A stretch of DNA of 64,000 nt from Lachnospiraceae bacterium V9D3004. GTDB taxonomy: Bacteria > Bacillota > Clostridia > Lachnospirales > Lachnospiraceae. The position numbers and the translations under genes were made by a program. The DNA lies in the NCBI GenBank assembly GCA_000621985.1, contig JHWW01000001.1:310001-374000 (forward strand). Direction: 5' to 3'. This document shows positions 35,719 to 46,156 of this stretch, piece after piece. Position 1 is the stretch's first letter. Each line of letters begins with the position of its first letter. Under the pieces are notes generated by a model. The model made no database searches. It was given only the letters and a program-made list of their open reading frames with translations, and had not been told where the DNA came from.

Positions 35719-36363
35719 ATGGCAAACGTATCTGTTTATAATATGGAAGGCAAAGAAGTTGAGACAATGGAACTTAACGACAACGTATTTGCCGCACCTG
35801 TTAATGAACATCTTGTTCATATGGCTGTAACATTACAGCTTGCTAATAAGCGTCAGGGAACGCAGAAGGCTAAGACCCGTTCGGAAGTACGAGGCGGTGG
35901 AAAGAAGCCATGGAGACAGAAGGGAACAGGTCATGCAAGACAGGGTTCAACAAGGTCTCCTCAGTGGACAGGTGGTGGAATGGTATTTGCACCTGTACCG
36001 AGAGATTATTCATTTAAGATGAATAAGAAAGAGAAGAAGGCAGCCATGAGATCAGTACTCAGCTCAAAGGTTGCAGAGAACAAGCTTCTGGTTGTTGATA
36101 ATATCACAATGGATGAATACAAGACGAAGAAAGTGGTTGCAATGCTTGAGGCTCTTGATGCAAAGAAGGCACTTATCGTTCTTGACAATGCTGATTCAAA
36201 GGTAATTAAGTCTGCTTCCAATATCGACGGAGTTAAGGCATCATTTATAAGCGTTGATGAAGCAACTGTATCAGCAACAATAAGCGTATATGACATTCTT
36301 AAATATGATAAGGTGATTATCGCAAAGAATGCTGTTAAGAACATCGAGGAGGTGTATGCATAA
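35719..36363 (+). CDS. rplD: 50S ribosomal protein L4
   Basis: 214 residues with the long internal loop that lines the exit tunnel (RSEVRGGGKKPWRQKGTGHAR region). Known in gamma-proteobacteria to repress the S10 operon through its leader; whether that applies to the different leader here is unknown. Its stop overlaps the rplW start by one base. Confidence 0.98.
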   Translation: MANVSVYNMEGKEVETMELNDNVFAAPVNEHLVHMAVTLQLANKRQGTQKAKTRSEVRGGGKKPWRQKGTGHARQGSTRSPQWTGGGMVFAPVPRDYSFKMNKKEKKAAMRSVLSSKVAENKLLVVDNITMDEYKTKKVVAMLEALDAKKALIVLDNADSKVIKSASNIDGVKASFISVDEATVSATISVYDILKYDKVIIAKNAVKNIEEVYA

Positions 36364-36662
36364 TGGCAGATCTTAAGTATTATGACGTTATCCTTGCTCC
36401 GATCATCACAGAGAAGTCAATGGCAGCTATGGAAGATAAGAAATATACTTTCCGTGTTCACACCGATGCTACCAAGGCTCAGATCAAGGAAGCAGTGGAA
36501 AAGATGTTCGCCGGTGCCAAGGTTTCAAAGGTGAACACAATGAATCTTGATGGCAAGAACCGCAGAAGAGGCGCGGTTGTAGGCAAGACAGCCAAGTATA
36601 AGAAGGCAATTGTCACATTGACATCAGACAGTGCAGATATAGAGATATTTGAGGGACTTTAA
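36363..36662 (+). CDS. rplW: 50S ribosomal protein L23
   Basis: 99 residues; starts YYDVILAPIITEKS after the M-A-D-L-K leader, with the conserved NRRRGAVVGK-type loop. Located at the tunnel exit, where it docks trigger factor and SRP. Start codon overlaps the rplD stop (TAATG), implying translational coupling. Confidence 0.98.
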   Translation: MADLKYYDVILAPIITEKSMAAMEDKKYTFRVHTDATKAQIKEAVEKMFAGAKVSKVNTMNLDGKNRRRGAVVGKTAKYKKAIVTLTSDSADIEIFEGL

Positions 36663-36692
36663 TTCAGGAACTCATGGAAAGGAGCAATAACA

Positions 36693-37538
36693 ATGGGAAT
36701 TAAAAAGTTTAACCCATATACACCTTCTAGAAGACATATGACAGGTTCTGACTTTGAAGAGATCACAACCAATAAGCCGGAAAAATCACTTCTTATATCA
36801 CTTCAGAAAAGATCCGGACGTAACAATCAGGGTAAGATAACTGTCAGACATCGTGGCGGTGGCTCAAGAAGGAAGTATAGAATAATAGATTTCAAGAGAA
36901 ATAAAGACGGAATACCGGCAACGGTAAAGACAATCGAGTATGATCCGAACCGTACAGCCAACATAGCACTTATTGCTTATGCTGACGGTGAGAAAGCATA
37001 TATACTTGCACCGATAGGACTTAAGGTCGGACAGCAGGTAATGAACGGTGCTGAAGCAGAGATCCGTGTAGGTAACTGCCTGCCGCTTCAGAACATACCT
37101 GTAGGTACACAGATTCACAATATCGAGATGTACCCCGGAAAAGGCGGACAGCTTGTTCGTGCAGCCGGTAACAGTGCACAGCTTATGGCTAAGGAAGGCA
37201 AATATGCAACACTCAGACTTCCTTCAGGCGAAATGAGAATGGTTCCGATCATCTGCCGTGCAACTATCGGACAGGTTGGTAACGCAGATCATGAGCTTAT
37301 CAATATCGGTAAAGCAGGACGTAAACGTAACATGGGTATCCGTCCTACAGTTCGTGGTTCGGTTATGAATCCTAACGACCATCCACACGGTGGTGGTGAA
37401 GGTAAAGCCGGAATCGGACGTCCGGGTCCTGTTACCCCATGGGGCAAACCGGCACTTGGACTTAAGACAAGGAAGAAGAATAAGCAGTCTAACAAATATA
37501 TCGTCAGAAGAAGAGACGGTAAAGCGTTATCTAAGTAG
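36693..37538 (+). CDS. rplB: 50S ribosomal protein L2
   Basis: 281 residues. Contains the RNA-binding and C-terminal domains with [15 protein letters not shown], the conserved His-containing motif near the peptidyl transferase centre. GGAGCAA precedes ATG. 15 bp before rpsS. Confidence 0.98.
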   Translation: MGIKKFNPYTPSRRHMTGSDFEEITTNKPEKSLLISLQKRSGRNNQGKITVRHRGGGSRRKYRIIDFKRNKDGIPATVKTIEYDPNRTANIALIAYADGEKAYILAPIGLKVGQQVMNGAEAEIRVGNCLPLQNIPVGTQIHNIEMYPGKGGQLVRAAGNSAQLMAKEGKYATLRLPSGEMRMVPIICRATIGQVGNADHELINIGKAGRKRNMGIRPTVRGSVMNPNDHPHGGGEGKAGIGRPGPVTPWGKPALGLKTRKKNKQSNKYIVRRRDGKALSK

Positions 37539-37552
37539 AAGGAGGGTACACA

Positions 37553-37831
37553 ATGGCACGTTCATTAAAGAAGGGACCATTCGCAGACGAGCATCTGCTT
37601 AAGAAAGTAGAGGCAATGAATGCTTCAAATGATAAGCAGGTAATTAAAACATGGTCTCGTCGTTCTACAATATTTCCACAGATGGTAGGACATACAATTG
37701 CGGTTCATGACGGAAGAAAGCATGTACCTGTATATATAACTGAGGATATGGTAGGTCACAAGCTTGGTGAGTTCGTTATGACAAGAACTTACAGAGGACA
37801 TGGAAAAGACGAGAAGAAGGGTAGAAAATAA
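37553..37831 (+). CDS. rpsS: 30S ribosomal protein S19
   Basis: 92 residues, starting [15 protein letters not shown], with [20 protein letters not shown] and the [11 protein letters not shown]-terminal segment. Forms a complex with S13 in the 30S head. GGAGGG upstream of ATG. Confidence 0.98.
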   Translation: MARSLKKGPFADEHLLKKVEAMNASNDKQVIKTWSRRSTIFPQMVGHTIAVHDGRKHVPVYITEDMVGHKLGEFVMTRTYRGHGKDEKKGRK

Positions 37832-37861
37832 TCTGATATAGATTGAAAGGAGGTTACATCC

Positions 37862-38251
37862 ATGGCAAAGGGACATAGATCTCAGATCAAGAGAGAGAGA
37901 AATGACGAAAGCAGAGACACAAGACCATCTGCAAAGCTTTCATATGCAAGAATTCCTGTAACGAAAGCCTGCTTCGTCTTGGATGCCATAAGAGGAAAGG
38001 ATGTTCAGTCAGCACTTGGTATACTGACATACAGCCCGAGATATGCATCAAGGGTGATTGAGAAGCTTCTCAGGTCAGCGATCGCAAATGCTGAAAACAA
38101 TAACGGAATGAATCCGGAAGACCTTTATATTGAAGAGTGTTATGCAAATAAAGGACCGACAATGAAGAGAATTAAACCAAGAGCACGAGGAACGGCTTAT
38201 CGCATCGAGAAGAGAATGAGTCATATAACAATCGTGCTGAATGAAAGATAA
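37862..38251 (+). CDS. rplV: 50S ribosomal protein L22
   Basis: 129 residues with the beta-hairpin tip region ([19 protein letters not shown]). The N-terminal 20 residues are a charged extension ([18 protein letters not shown]) compared with the usual short start. Lines the exit tunnel with L4. AAAGGAGG precedes ATG. Confidence 0.97.
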   Translation: MAKGHRSQIKRERNDESRDTRPSAKLSYARIPVTKACFVLDAIRGKDVQSALGILTYSPRYASRVIEKLLRSAIANAENNNGMNPEDLYIEECYANKGPTMKRIKPRARGTAYRIEKRMSHITIVLNER

Positions 38252-38262
38252 GGAGGGCTATC

Positions 38263-38925
38263 ATGGGACAAAAAGTTAATCCTCATGGCTTGAGAGTCGG
38301 TATCATCAAAGACTGGGATTCAAGATGGTATGCAGAAGGTGATTTCGCAGATAATCTTGTTGAGGACTATAAGATCAGAGAATTTCTGAAGAAGAAGTTG
38401 TACAATTCAGGCGTTGCCAGGATTGAGATAGAGAGATCTTCAGACCGCATTAAGATATTCATCCACACAGCTAAGCCTGGTGTTGTTATCGGTAAGGGCG
38501 GTGCAGAGATCGAGAAGCTTAAGAAGGAGATTGCCAAGCTTACAACCAGAAAAGTACTGGTTGATATCAAAGAGGTTAAGAAGCCTGATAATGATGCACA
38601 GCTTGTTGCAGAGAACATTGCACTTCAGCTTGAGAAACGTATATCTTTCAGAAGAGCTATGAAGCAGGCAATGGGCAGGGCTCTTAAGTCAGGCGCAAAG
38701 GGAATCAAGACTTCTGTATCAGGTCGTCTCGGCGGCGCAGATATGGCTCGTACAGAGACATACAGCGAAGGAACAATTCCGCTTCAGACACTTCGTGCCA
38801 ATATAGACTATGGATTTGCGGAAGCAGATACTACCTACGGTAAGATTGGTGTTAAGACATGGATTTACCATGGTGAGGTCCTTCCAAGTAAAGGTGGAAG
38901 AAAAAAGGAAGGGAGCGATAAATAA
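38263..38925 (+). CDS. rpsC: 30S ribosomal protein S3
   Basis: 220 residues: [21 protein letters not shown] start, type-2 KH domain with [14 protein letters not shown], and the C-terminal [13 protein letters not shown] motif. Part of the mRNA entry helicase region of the 30S subunit. Stop overlaps the rplP start by one base. Confidence 0.98.
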   Translation: MGQKVNPHGLRVGIIKDWDSRWYAEGDFADNLVEDYKIREFLKKKLYNSGVARIEIERSSDRIKIFIHTAKPGVVIGKGGAEIEKLKKEIAKLTTRKVLVDIKEVKKPDNDAQLVAENIALQLEKRISFRRAMKQAMGRALKSGAKGIKTSVSGRLGGADMARTETYSEGTIPLQTLRANIDYGFAEADTTYGKIGVKTWIYHGEVLPSKGGRKKEGSDK

Positions 38926-39362
38926 TGTTAATGCCTAAGAGAGTAAAACATCGTAAGCAGTTCCGTGGCAGAATGAAAGGAAAAGCAACAAGAGGTAATA
39001 AGATAGCTTATGGTGAGTATGGTATAGTTGCACTTGAGCCGGCATGGATCAAGTCAAACCAGATAGAGGCTGCCCGTGTTGCCATGACTCGTTATATCAA
39101 GCGTGGTGGTAAAGTATGGATCAAGATATTCCCTGATAAGCCGGTTACAGCTACAGCAGCTGAAACCCGAATGGGTAAAGGTAAGGGTGCTCTTGAGTAT
39201 TGGGTAGCAGTAGTAAAACCCGGACGCGTAATGTTCGAGATATCAGGTGTAAGTGAAGAGATAGCCAAGGAAGCGTTAAGACTTGCTACTCATAAGCTGC
39301 CTATCAAGTGTAAGATCGTTTCTCGTGCAGACTTAGAAGGAGGTGCGGGCAGTGAAGATTAA
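38925..39362 (+). CDS. rplP: 50S ribosomal protein L16
   Basis: 145 residues, [15 protein letters not shown] start typical of Firmicutes, with [20 protein letters not shown]. Binds near the A-site tRNA and organises the 50S centre. Its last 11 bp overlap the rpmC gene. Confidence 0.98.
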   Translation: MLMPKRVKHRKQFRGRMKGKATRGNKIAYGEYGIVALEPAWIKSNQIEAARVAMTRYIKRGGKVWIKIFPDKPVTATAAETRMGKGKGALEYWVAVVKPGRVMFEISGVSEEIAKEALRLATHKLPIKCKIVSRADLEGGAGSED

Positions 39363-39555
39363 AGAATTAATGAGTGATTTGAGATCAAAAACAGTCGATG
39401 AACTGAACGTGGATTTAGTAGCTGCTAAGAAAGAATTATTTAACTTGAGATTCCAGAACGCAACTAATCAGCTTGATAACACAAGCAGGATAAAAGAGGT
39501 AAGAAAGCAGATCGCAAGAATACAGACTGTTATTACCGAAAAAGCTGCTAACTGA
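39352..39555 (+). CDS. rpmC: 50S ribosomal protein L29
   Basis: GTG 39352 is chosen, about 7 nt after AAGGAGGTG (39337-39345); an upstream in-frame GTG lies inside that site. 67 residues, two helices, with [15 protein letters not shown] and the RKQIARIQT segment. Sits beside L23 at the tunnel exit. Overlaps the end of rplP. Confidence 0.96.
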   Translation: MKIKELMSDLRSKTVDELNVDLVAAKKELFNLRFQNATNQLDNTSRIKEVRKQIARIQTVITEKAAN

Positions 39556-39583
39556 TTGGTGAAGAAAGGAGGAATTCTTGAAA

Positions 39584-39841
39584 ATGGAAGAGAGAAATCT
39601 TAGAAAAGTCCGTACAGGAAAAGTTGTCAGCAACAAGATGGACAAAACAATAGTAGTTGCAGTAGTAGATAATGTAAAGCATCCTCTTTACAACAAGATC
39701 GTGAAGAGAACATATAAATTAAAGGCTCATGACGAGAACAACGAATGCAAAAAGGGAGACAGAGTCAGAGTTATGGAGACCAGACCATTATCAAAGGATA
39801 AGAGATGGAGACTGGTTGAGATTATTGAGAAGGCTAAATAA
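39584..39841 (+). CDS. rpsQ: 30S ribosomal protein S17
   Basis: 85 residues from ATG 39584 (AAAGGAGG at 39565-39572); TTG 39578 is also possible and would add two residues. OB-fold 16S rRNA binder with [14 protein letters not shown] and [11 protein letters not shown]. 28 bp before rplN. Confidence 0.95.
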   Translation: MEERNLRKVRTGKVVSNKMDKTIVVAVVDNVKHPLYNKIVKRTYKLKAHDENNECKKGDRVRVMETRPLSKDKRWRLVEIIEKAK

Positions 39842-39869
39842 TATTAGCCAATAAGATGGAGGTTATATT

Positions 39870-40238
39870 ATGATACAGCAGGAATCAAGACTTAGAGTAG
39901 CAGATAATACTGGTGCAAAAGAACTTCTCTGTATCCGCGTATTAGGCGGCTCCACAAGGAGATATGCCCAGATAGGTGATGTGATCGTTGCTACGGTCAA
40001 AGATGCAACACCCGGTGGCGTGGTAAAAAAGGGAGACGTTGTCAAGGCAGTCGTAGTTCGTACTGTTAAAGGCACAAAGCGTCCGGACGGTTCATACATC
40101 AGATTTGATGAGAATGCTGCGGTAATTATAAAAGAAGATAAGAATCCAAGAGGAACACGTATATTCGGACCGGTAGCCAGAGAGTTGAGAGAAAAACAGT
40201 TCATGAAGATCATCTCACTTGCTCCGGAAGTATTATAG
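39870..40238 (+). CDS. rplN: 50S ribosomal protein L14
   Basis: 122 residues, starts [27 protein letters not shown], ends at the usual family length with [16 protein letters not shown]. Contacts L19 and 16S rRNA in an inter-subunit bridge and is the RsfS silencing-factor target. Confidence 0.98.
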   Translation: MIQQESRLRVADNTGAKELLCIRVLGGSTRRYAQIGDVIVATVKDATPGGVVKKGDVVKAVVVRTVKGTKRPDGSYIRFDENAAVIIKEDKNPRGTRIFGPVARELREKQFMKIISLAPEVL

Positions 40239-40251
40239 GAGGTGTACCGAG

Positions 40252-40557
40252 ATGGCAATGAATAAGATTAAAAAGGGCGATACTGTAAAGGTAATTACCG
40301 GTAAAGATAAGGGTAAAGAAGGAAAAGTGATCGCTGTTAAGAATGGTAAGGTTATTGTTGAAGGCGTTAACACAGTAACCAAGCATACGAAGCCAAGCCA
40401 GTCCAATCCACAGGGCGGAATCGTTCATCAGGAAGCTGCAATGGACGTATCAAACGTTATGTATGTGAGCAAGGGCAAGCCAAGCCGTATAGGTTTCAAG
40501 TTCGTTGACGGCAAGAAGGTTCGTTATGCTAAAGCAACCGGTGAGGTTATTAATTAA
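40252..40557 (+). CDS. rplX: 50S ribosomal protein L24
   Basis: Start at ATG 40252 with AGGAGGTG (40237-40244) upstream; the longer frame from 40219 overlaps rplN and is rejected. 101 residues with a KOW motif ([20 protein letters not shown]). Assembly initiator of the 50S subunit. Confidence 0.97.
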   Translation: MAMNKIKKGDTVKVITGKDKGKEGKVIAVKNGKVIVEGVNTVTKHTKPSQSNPQGGIVHQEAAMDVSNVMYVSKGKPSRIGFKFVDGKKVRYAKATGEVIN

Positions 40558-40580
40558 TAAGCGAGAGGAGGTACAAAAAA

Positions 40581-41120
40581 GTGTCACGACTTAAAGAGAT
40601 ATATTTGAATGAGATTGTTGATACAATGGTTAAGAAGTTCGGTTACAAGAATAAGCTTCAGGTGCCGAAATTAGATAAAATTGTAATTAACATGGGAGTT
40701 GGTGAGGCTAAGGAAAATTCCAAGATTCTTGATTCAGCAGTAAGCGATCTTGAGATAATATCCGGACAGAAGCCGGTTATAACGAAGGCTAAGAAGTCAG
40801 TTGCTAACTTCAAGTTAAGAGAGGGAATGTCAATCGGATGTAAAGTAACACTTCGTGGTGAGAAGATGTATGATTTTGCTGACAGACTTATAAATCTTGC
40901 ACTTCCGCGAGTACGTGACTTCCGTGGAGTTAACCCTAATGCGTTCGATGGAAGAGGTAATTATGCACTTGGTATCAAGGAGCAGCTCATCTTCCCTGAG
41001 ATCGAATATGATAAGATCGACAAAGTAAGAGGAATGGATGTAATATTTGTAACTACAGCCAACACAGACGAAGAGGCGCGTGCGCTTCTTTCTGAGTTCG
41101 GAATGCCGTTTACCAAATAG
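40581..41120 (+). CDS. rplE: 50S ribosomal protein L5
   Basis: GTG start after GAGAGGAGG. 179 residues with [37 protein letters not shown] and the C-terminal [15 protein letters not shown]. Binds 5S rRNA in the central protuberance. 14 bp before rpsN. Confidence 0.97.
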   Translation: MSRLKEIYLNEIVDTMVKKFGYKNKLQVPKLDKIVINMGVGEAKENSKILDSAVSDLEIISGQKPVITKAKKSVANFKLREGMSIGCKVTLRGEKMYDFADRLINLALPRVRDFRGVNPNAFDGRGNYALGIKEQLIFPEIEYDKIDKVRGMDVIFVTTANTDEEARALLSEFGMPFTK

Positions 41121-41134
41121 TTAGGAGGGAAATC

Positions 41135-41320
41135 ATGGCTAAAACGTCTATGAAAATAAAGCAGCAGCGCCGTGCAAAGTTCTCTACAAGGGAATACAGC
41201 CGTTGCAGAATCTGTGGTCGTCCACATGCTTACCTTAGAAAGTACGGAATCTGCAGAATCTGTTTCCGTGAGTTGGCTTACAAGGGACAGATTCCGGGAG
41301 TTAAGAAGGCAAGCTGGTAA
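41135..41320 (+). CDS. rpsN: 30S ribosomal protein S14, zinc-binding (type Z)
   Basis: 61 residues, the short zinc form: C-R-I-C near residue 24-27 and C-R-I-C near 40-43, ending PGVKKASW. The presence of the zinc form here matches most Firmicutes. AGGAGGG precedes ATG. Confidence 0.98.
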   Translation: MAKTSMKIKQQRRAKFSTREYSRCRICGRPHAYLRKYGICRICFRELAYKGQIPGVKKASW

Positions 41321-41346
41321 TATTAAGTCGGAAGGAGGCAAAAAAA

Positions 41347-41748
41347 ATGACAATGAGTGATCCTATTGCAGATATGCTTACAAGAATCCGTAATGCAAAT
41401 ACTGCAAAGCATGATACAGTAGATGTACCTGCTTCTAAGATGAAGATATCAATCGCAGAGATTCTTTTCAAAGAAGGGTACATTAAGAAATATGAATTGG
41501 TTGATGTAGATAAGTTCAAGACTATACACATTACTCTTAAGTACGGAGTAGACAAAAACGAAAAAGTTATCTCAGGTCTTAAGAGAATATCAAAGCCGGG
41601 TCTCAGAATATATGCAGGCAGCGATGAGCTTCCAAGTGTACTTGGAGGATTCGGAATTGCCATCATATCGACTAACAAAGGTGTAATGACTGACAAAGAG
41701 GCACGTAAAGAAAATGTTGGCGGCGAGGTACTTGCATTTGTATGGTAA
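41347..41748 (+). CDS. rpsH: 30S ribosomal protein S8
   Basis: 133 residues; [18 protein letters not shown] start, ending GGEVLAFVW. Central-domain 16S rRNA binder and, in E. coli, the autogenous repressor of the spc operon. GGAGG precedes ATG by 8 nt. Confidence 0.98.
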   Translation: MTMSDPIADMLTRIRNANTAKHDTVDVPASKMKISIAEILFKEGYIKKYELVDVDKFKTIHITLKYGVDKNEKVISGLKRISKPGLRIYAGSDELPSVLGGFGIAIISTNKGVMTDKEARKENVGGEVLAFVW

Positions 41749-41791
41749 TCCATACATGATATATAAATAATAGAATTGGAGGTAAGGCGAC

Positions 41792-42334
41792 ATGTCACGT
41801 ATCGGAAGAATGCCTATCGCGGTACCTGCAGGAGTAACTGTAGATATTGCAGAAAATAACAGTGTGACGGTTAAGGGACCTAAGGGAGAACTTAACAGAG
41901 TGCTTCCGTCAGAGATGACTATCGAGATGGAAGGCGATACAGTAGTAGTTAAGAGGCCTAATGACCTTAAGAGAATGAAATCATTACATGGTCTGACAAG
42001 AACACTTATTAACAATATGGTTATTGGTGTTACTGAAGGATATCAGAAAGTCCTTGAGATCAACGGTGTAGGTTACAGGGCTGCAAAGCAGGGCAATAAG
42101 CTCGTTCTCAACCTTGGTTACTCACATCCGGTAGAGATGATCGATCCTGAAGGACTTGAAGTAACAGTTGAAGATCAGAATAAGATAGTAGTAAAAGGTA
42201 TTGATAAAGAAAAAGTTGGCCAATATGCTGCTGAGATTCGTGAGAAGAGAGCACCTGAGCCATATAAGGGCAAGGGTATTAAGTATGCTGACGAAGTGAT
42301 CAGACGTAAGGTTGGTAAGACCGGTAAAAAATAA
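41792..42334 (+). CDS. rplF: 50S ribosomal protein L6
   Basis: 180 residues, [16 protein letters not shown] start, C-terminal signature [18 protein letters not shown]. Binds 23S rRNA near the factor-binding site. TGGAGG upstream. Confidence 0.98.
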   Translation: MSRIGRMPIAVPAGVTVDIAENNSVTVKGPKGELNRVLPSEMTIEMEGDTVVVKRPNDLKRMKSLHGLTRTLINNMVIGVTEGYQKVLEINGVGYRAAKQGNKLVLNLGYSHPVEMIDPEGLEVTVEDQNKIVVKGIDKEKVGQYAAEIREKRAPEPYKGKGIKYADEVIRRKVGKTGKK

Positions 42335-42353
42335 TTAAAGGAGTGAATAAACG

Positions 42354-42722
42354 ATGGTAAGTAAGAAATCAAGAGCTGAAGTACGTATCAAAAAGCATCA
42401 GAGACTTCGCAACCGTTTCGCGGGAACAGCAGACAGACCTCGTTTGGCAGTATTCAGAAGCAATAATCACATGTATGTTCAGATTATTGATGATTCAGTC
42501 GGTAACACTTTAGTTGCAGCATCTACCCTTGAGAAGGAAGTTAAGGATCAGCTTGAAAAAACCAATAATGTTGAAGCAGCAGCTAAGTTAGGTGAAGTTA
42601 TTGCCAAGAAGGCTTTAGATAAAGGAATCGAAGAGGTTGTCTTTGACAGAGGCGGATATATATATCAGGGTAAGGTTCAGGCACTGGCAGAAGCTGCCAG
42701 AGAAGCCGGGCTGAAATTCTAA
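42354..42722 (+). CDS. rplR: 50S ribosomal protein L18
   Basis: 122 residues; basic N-terminus then [20 protein letters not shown] and the [24 protein letters not shown] end. Binds 5S rRNA. AAAGGAG precedes ATG. Confidence 0.98.
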   Translation: MVSKKSRAEVRIKKHQRLRNRFAGTADRPRLAVFRSNNHMYVQIIDDSVGNTLVAASTLEKEVKDQLEKTNNVEAAAKLGEVIAKKALDKGIEEVVFDRGGYIYQGKVQALAEAAREAGLKF

Positions 42723-42738
42723 GCGAGGAGGAGAATTC

Positions 42739-43248
42739 ATGAAACGTACAATAATTGATACGAAAGATATGGAATTAGAAGATCATGTTGTTGTCATCAA
42801 GCGTGTAACCAAGGTTGTTAAAGGTGGACGTAATATGAGATTCACAGCGCTTGTTGTTGTTGGTGACAAGAATGGTCATGTTGGTGCCGGACTTGGAAAA
42901 GCTACCGAAATTCCTGAAGCGATCCGCAAAGGAAAGGAAGACGCTATCAAGAAGCTTATAGAGGTGCCGATCAATGAGGACGGTAGTGTACCACATGATT
43001 ATACAGGAAACTACGGAAGTGCTTCTGTTCTTATGAAGAAGTCACCGGAAGGTACTGGAATCATCGCCGGTGGTCCTGCCCGTGCCGTACTGGAGCTTGC
43101 AGGATTCAAGAATATTCGTACCAAGTCACTTGGTTCTAATAATAAGCAGAATGTTGTACTTGCTACAATTGAAGGCTTAAGCAAGTTGAGAACACCTGAA
43201 GAGGTGGCTAGACTTCGTGGAATCAGCGTTGAACAGGTAATCGGTTAA
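42739..43248 (+). CDS. rpsE: 30S ribosomal protein S5
   Basis: 169 residues; [21 protein letters not shown] then [12 protein letters not shown] and the [18 protein letters not shown] segment. Part of the mRNA entry site and of decoding fidelity. GAGGAG upstream of ATG. Confidence 0.98.
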   Translation: MKRTIIDTKDMELEDHVVVIKRVTKVVKGGRNMRFTALVVVGDKNGHVGAGLGKATEIPEAIRKGKEDAIKKLIEVPINEDGSVPHDYTGNYGSASVLMKKSPEGTGIIAGGPARAVLELAGFKNIRTKSLGSNNKQNVVLATIEGLSKLRTPEEVARLRGISVEQVIG

Positions 43249-43264
43249 TTTGGAGGTGTTATCA

Positions 43265-43447
43265 TTGGCTGGAAAGTTAAAGATTACATTGGTGAAGTCA
43301 CCAATTGGTGCTGTACCAAAGCAGAGAAAGACTGTTGAGGCTCTCGGACTTCGTAAGCTTAATAAGACTGTAGAGATGCCGGATAACGAGTCGGTTCGCG
43401 GCATGATATGGCACGTAAGACATTTAGTAAAAGTAGAAGAGATATAA
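43265..43447 (+). CDS. rpmD: 50S ribosomal protein L30
   Basis: TTG 43265 is chosen because GGAGGTG (43252-43258) precedes it by 6 nt; the apparent TTG at 43250 lies upstream of that site. 60 residues, [20 protein letters not shown], family length. Confidence 0.95.
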   Translation: MAGKLKITLVKSPIGAVPKQRKTVEALGLRKLNKTVEMPDNESVRGMIWHVRHLVKVEEI

Positions 43448-43477
43448 TATACACTATAACAGTAAGGAGGTGTAACG

Positions 43478-43918
43478 ATGAATTTATCAGAATTAAAACC
43501 GGCTGAAGGATCAAGACATGGCGAGAGATTCAGAGTAGGTCGTGGACATGGTTCAGGTAATGGCAAGACCGCAGGTAAAGGACATAAGGGACAGAAAGCA
43601 CGTTCAGGTGCAACAAGACCCGGTTTTGAAGGTGGTCAGCTTCCATTATATATGAGATTGCCTAAGAGAGGATTCAAGTGTATTAATTCAAAGACAATCA
43701 TCGGAATTAATGTTGACAGACTTAACATATTCAACGATGGTGATGTTGTTACAGTTGAGACATTAATTGAATCAGGCATCGTTAAAAATCCAAGGGATGG
43801 AGTTAAGATACTTGGAAACGGAGAATTAACCAAGAAGCTTGAGGTGAAAGTTGATGCTTTCAGCGCTTCGGCAAAAGAGAAGATTGAAGCTCTTGGTGGA
43901 AAAGCAGAGGTGATCTAA
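43478..43918 (+). CDS. rplO: 50S ribosomal protein L15
   Basis: 146 residues; [29 protein letters not shown] start, Gly/Lys-rich N-terminal extension, LPKRGF motif. Late assembly protein. AAGGAGG upstream. Only 2 bp before secY. Confidence 0.98.
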   Translation: MNLSELKPAEGSRHGERFRVGRGHGSGNGKTAGKGHKGQKARSGATRPGFEGGQLPLYMRLPKRGFKCINSKTIIGINVDRLNIFNDGDVVTVETLIESGIVKNPRDGVKILGNGELTKKLEVKVDAFSASAKEKIEALGGKAEVI

Positions 43919-43920
43919 AG

Positions 43921-45261
43921 TTGTTAGAGACAATCCGCAATGCGTTTAAGGTTAAAGATATAAGAAAACGTTTGTTATATATGTTTGTTATGCTTATCAT
44001 CGTGAGAATCGGAAGTCAGCTTCCGATCCCCGGAGTAAGTAGGGATTATTTCCTTGAGTTCTTCAAGCAGCAGACAAGCGCACTTAATTTCTTTAATGCT
44101 ATGACCGGTGGTTCATTTACTAAGATGTCAATATTCGCACTTAGTATCACACCATACATTACTTCATCGATCATTATGCAGCTTCTCACAATAGCTATTC
44201 CAAAGCTTGAGGAGATGCAGAAAGACGGAGAAGACGGAAGAAAGAAGATTGTTGAATTCACACGTTACCTCAACATTATTCTTTCAGTTATTGAAGGTGC
44301 CGCATTCGCGATCGGATTCGGTAACCAGGACCTTCTTCAGGAAGGAATCACTGTTAAGAGTGTTACCGTAATGGTAGTTGCAATGACAGCAGGTTCAGCT
44401 CTTCTCATGTGGTTTGGTGAGCAGATCACAGAGAAAGGAATCGGAAACGGTATATCCATAATCCTTATGTTCAATATCGTATCCGGAATGCCGGAAGACT
44501 TCGGTAACTTATATCTGACATTCGTATCAGGTGCATCAAGTACCACAAACGGACTGATCGCAGCAGTGATCATTATCGGACTGGTAGTTGCAATGGTAGC
44601 ATTCATAATCGTATTACAGGATGCCATCAGAAAGATACCTGTACAGTATGCTAAGAAGCTTCAGGGACGTAAGATGGTAGGAGGACAGCAGTCATTTATT
44701 CCTCTTAAGGTTAATACTGCAGGCGTTATTCCGATCATCTTCGCAAGTTCACTTCTTTCACTGCCGGTTGTAATATCAAGCTTTGCCGGAATCCAGCCTG
44801 CATCAGGTAAGGGCGCATCTTTCTGGCAGAAAGTACTTAAGGTTTGCAGCCAGAGTAATTGGTGTAACTTCAAAGATTTCGGAGAGTTCAAGTATACACT
44901 CGGACTTGTTATATATCTGGTATTGGTAGTATTCTTTGCATATTTCTATACCAATATAACATTCAATCCTGTTGAAGTATCTGCTAACATTAAGAAGGCC
45001 GGTGGATTTATTCCGGGTATCCGTCCGGGAAAACCGACTACGGAATATCTCAACAATGTTCTTAACAACATCATCTTCATTGGTGCTGTAGGCCTTTCGA
45101 TAATTGCTTTTGTTCCGATATTCTGTTCGGGTGCATTCGGTGCCAACGTAGGATTCGGAGGTACGTCACTGATAATCGTTGTCGGTGTTGTACTTGAGAC
45201 GATCAAGCAGGTTGAATCGCAGATGTTAGTACGTAACTATAAGGGATTCCTTAGTGAATAA
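43921..45261 (+). CDS. secY: Preprotein translocase subunit SecY
   Basis: TTG start 43921, with AGGTGAT at the end of rplO as ribosome binding site. 446 residues, ten TM segments; the plug and first TM carry GSQLPIPGV, and loops carry GGQQSFIPLKVN and the C-terminal IKQVESQMLVRNYKGF. Forms the membrane channel with SecE and SecG; the SecDF at 17516 assists it. End of the continuous spc-type run; a hairpin-rich gap follows. Confidence 0.97.
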   Translation: MLETIRNAFKVKDIRKRLLYMFVMLIIVRIGSQLPIPGVSRDYFLEFFKQQTSALNFFNAMTGGSFTKMSIFALSITPYITSSIIMQLLTIAIPKLEEMQKDGEDGRKKIVEFTRYLNIILSVIEGAAFAIGFGNQDLLQEGITVKSVTVMVVAMTAGSALLMWFGEQITEKGIGNGISIILMFNIVSGMPEDFGNLYLTFVSGASSTTNGLIAAVIIIGLVVAMVAFIIVLQDAIRKIPVQYAKKLQGRKMVGGQQSFIPLKVNTAGVIPIIFASSLLSLPVVISSFAGIQPASGKGASFWQKVLKVCSQSNWCNFKDFGEFKYTLGLVIYLVLVVFFAYFYTNITFNPVEVSANIKKAGGFIPGIRPGKPTTEYLNNVLNNIIFIGAVGLSIIAFVPIFCSGAFGANVGFGGTSLIIVVGVVLETIKQVESQMLVRNYKGFLSE

Positions 45262-45292
45262 AAAAATATAATGATTGCTGTTAAGTAATCGT

Positions 45293-45364
45293 GATGATCG
45301 TCATAAGATGCAGTGTCATACAGGTAATACTGAATGACATTGCATACATGACAGATCATTTTTA
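45293..45364 (+). terminator. Double-stem structure between secY and adk, terminator-like
   Basis: Inner 12-bp stem ATGCAGTGTCAT/ATGACATTGCAT (45308-45319, 45334-45345) with one G-T pair; outer stem ATGATC-GTCAT with ATGACAGATCAT, then TTTTT near 45359. Could terminate or attenuate transcription between secY and adk. Confidence 0.55.
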
Positions 45365-45450
45365 AGGATTATTTGCGGTAATGAATATAAGTAGCGTGGC
45401 GTATTTGTACAGGCTACTTTTAGTACTTTTTACAGAAAGGGCAAAAAACT

Positions 45451-46092
45451 ATGAAAATTATTATGCTTGGTGCACCGGGTGCAGGAAAAGGAACACAGGC
45501 TAAACTTATTGCAGAAAAGTATAACATTCCTCATATCTCAACAGGAGATATATTCAGAGCTAATATTAAGAATGGTACAGAGCTTGGAAAGAAAGCAAAG
45601 ACTTATATGGACAAAGGAGAGCTGGTTCCGGACGAGCTCGTTGTTGACCTTGTTGTTGACAGAGTTGCAAAAGACGATGCAAAGAACGGATATGTACTTG
45701 ACGGATTCCCGAGAACGATTCCGCAGGCTGAAGCACTTGATGCTGCACTTGCAAAGATAAATGATAAAGTAGATTATGCAATTGACGTTGATGTTCCGGA
45801 TGAGAATATCATCAACAGAATGTCAGGAAGAAGAGCCTGTGTTGCATGTGGCGGTACATATCATATTGTAAATGTTCCACCGAAAAAAGAAGGAATATGT
45901 GATGCATGTGGCGGTGAGCTTATACTCAGGGATGATGATAAGCCGGAGACAGTAAAGAAACGTCTTGATGTTTATCATGAACAGACACAGCCGTTGATTG
46001 ATTACTATACAGAAAAAGGCATACTTAAGACGGTTGACGGAACAGTTGACATGAATGATGTATTTGCTGCCATTGTAGGAATTCTTGGATAA
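45451..46092 (+). CDS. adk: Adenylate kinase
   Basis: 213 residues. P-loop [13 protein letters not shown]-binding [16 protein letters not shown] and a zinc LID with C-x2-C (CVACGG) and C-x2-C (CDACGG), the usual Gram-positive zinc form. Interconverts ATP, ADP and AMP. GAAAGGG upstream. 189 bp after secY with an intervening structured region. Confidence 0.98.
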   Translation: MKIIMLGAPGAGKGTQAKLIAEKYNIPHISTGDIFRANIKNGTELGKKAKTYMDKGELVPDELVVDLVVDRVAKDDAKNGYVLDGFPRTIPQAEALDAALAKINDKVDYAIDVDVPDENIINRMSGRRACVACGGTYHIVNVPPKKEGICDACGGELILRDDDKPETVKKRLDVYHEQTQPLIDYYTEKGILKTVDGTVDMNDVFAAIVGILG

Positions 46093-46156
46093 CAGATAAT
46101 ATATGTGGAAGATATGTCAGATGTGACAGATATAAGAGTAGGAGATGTAAGAGAAA

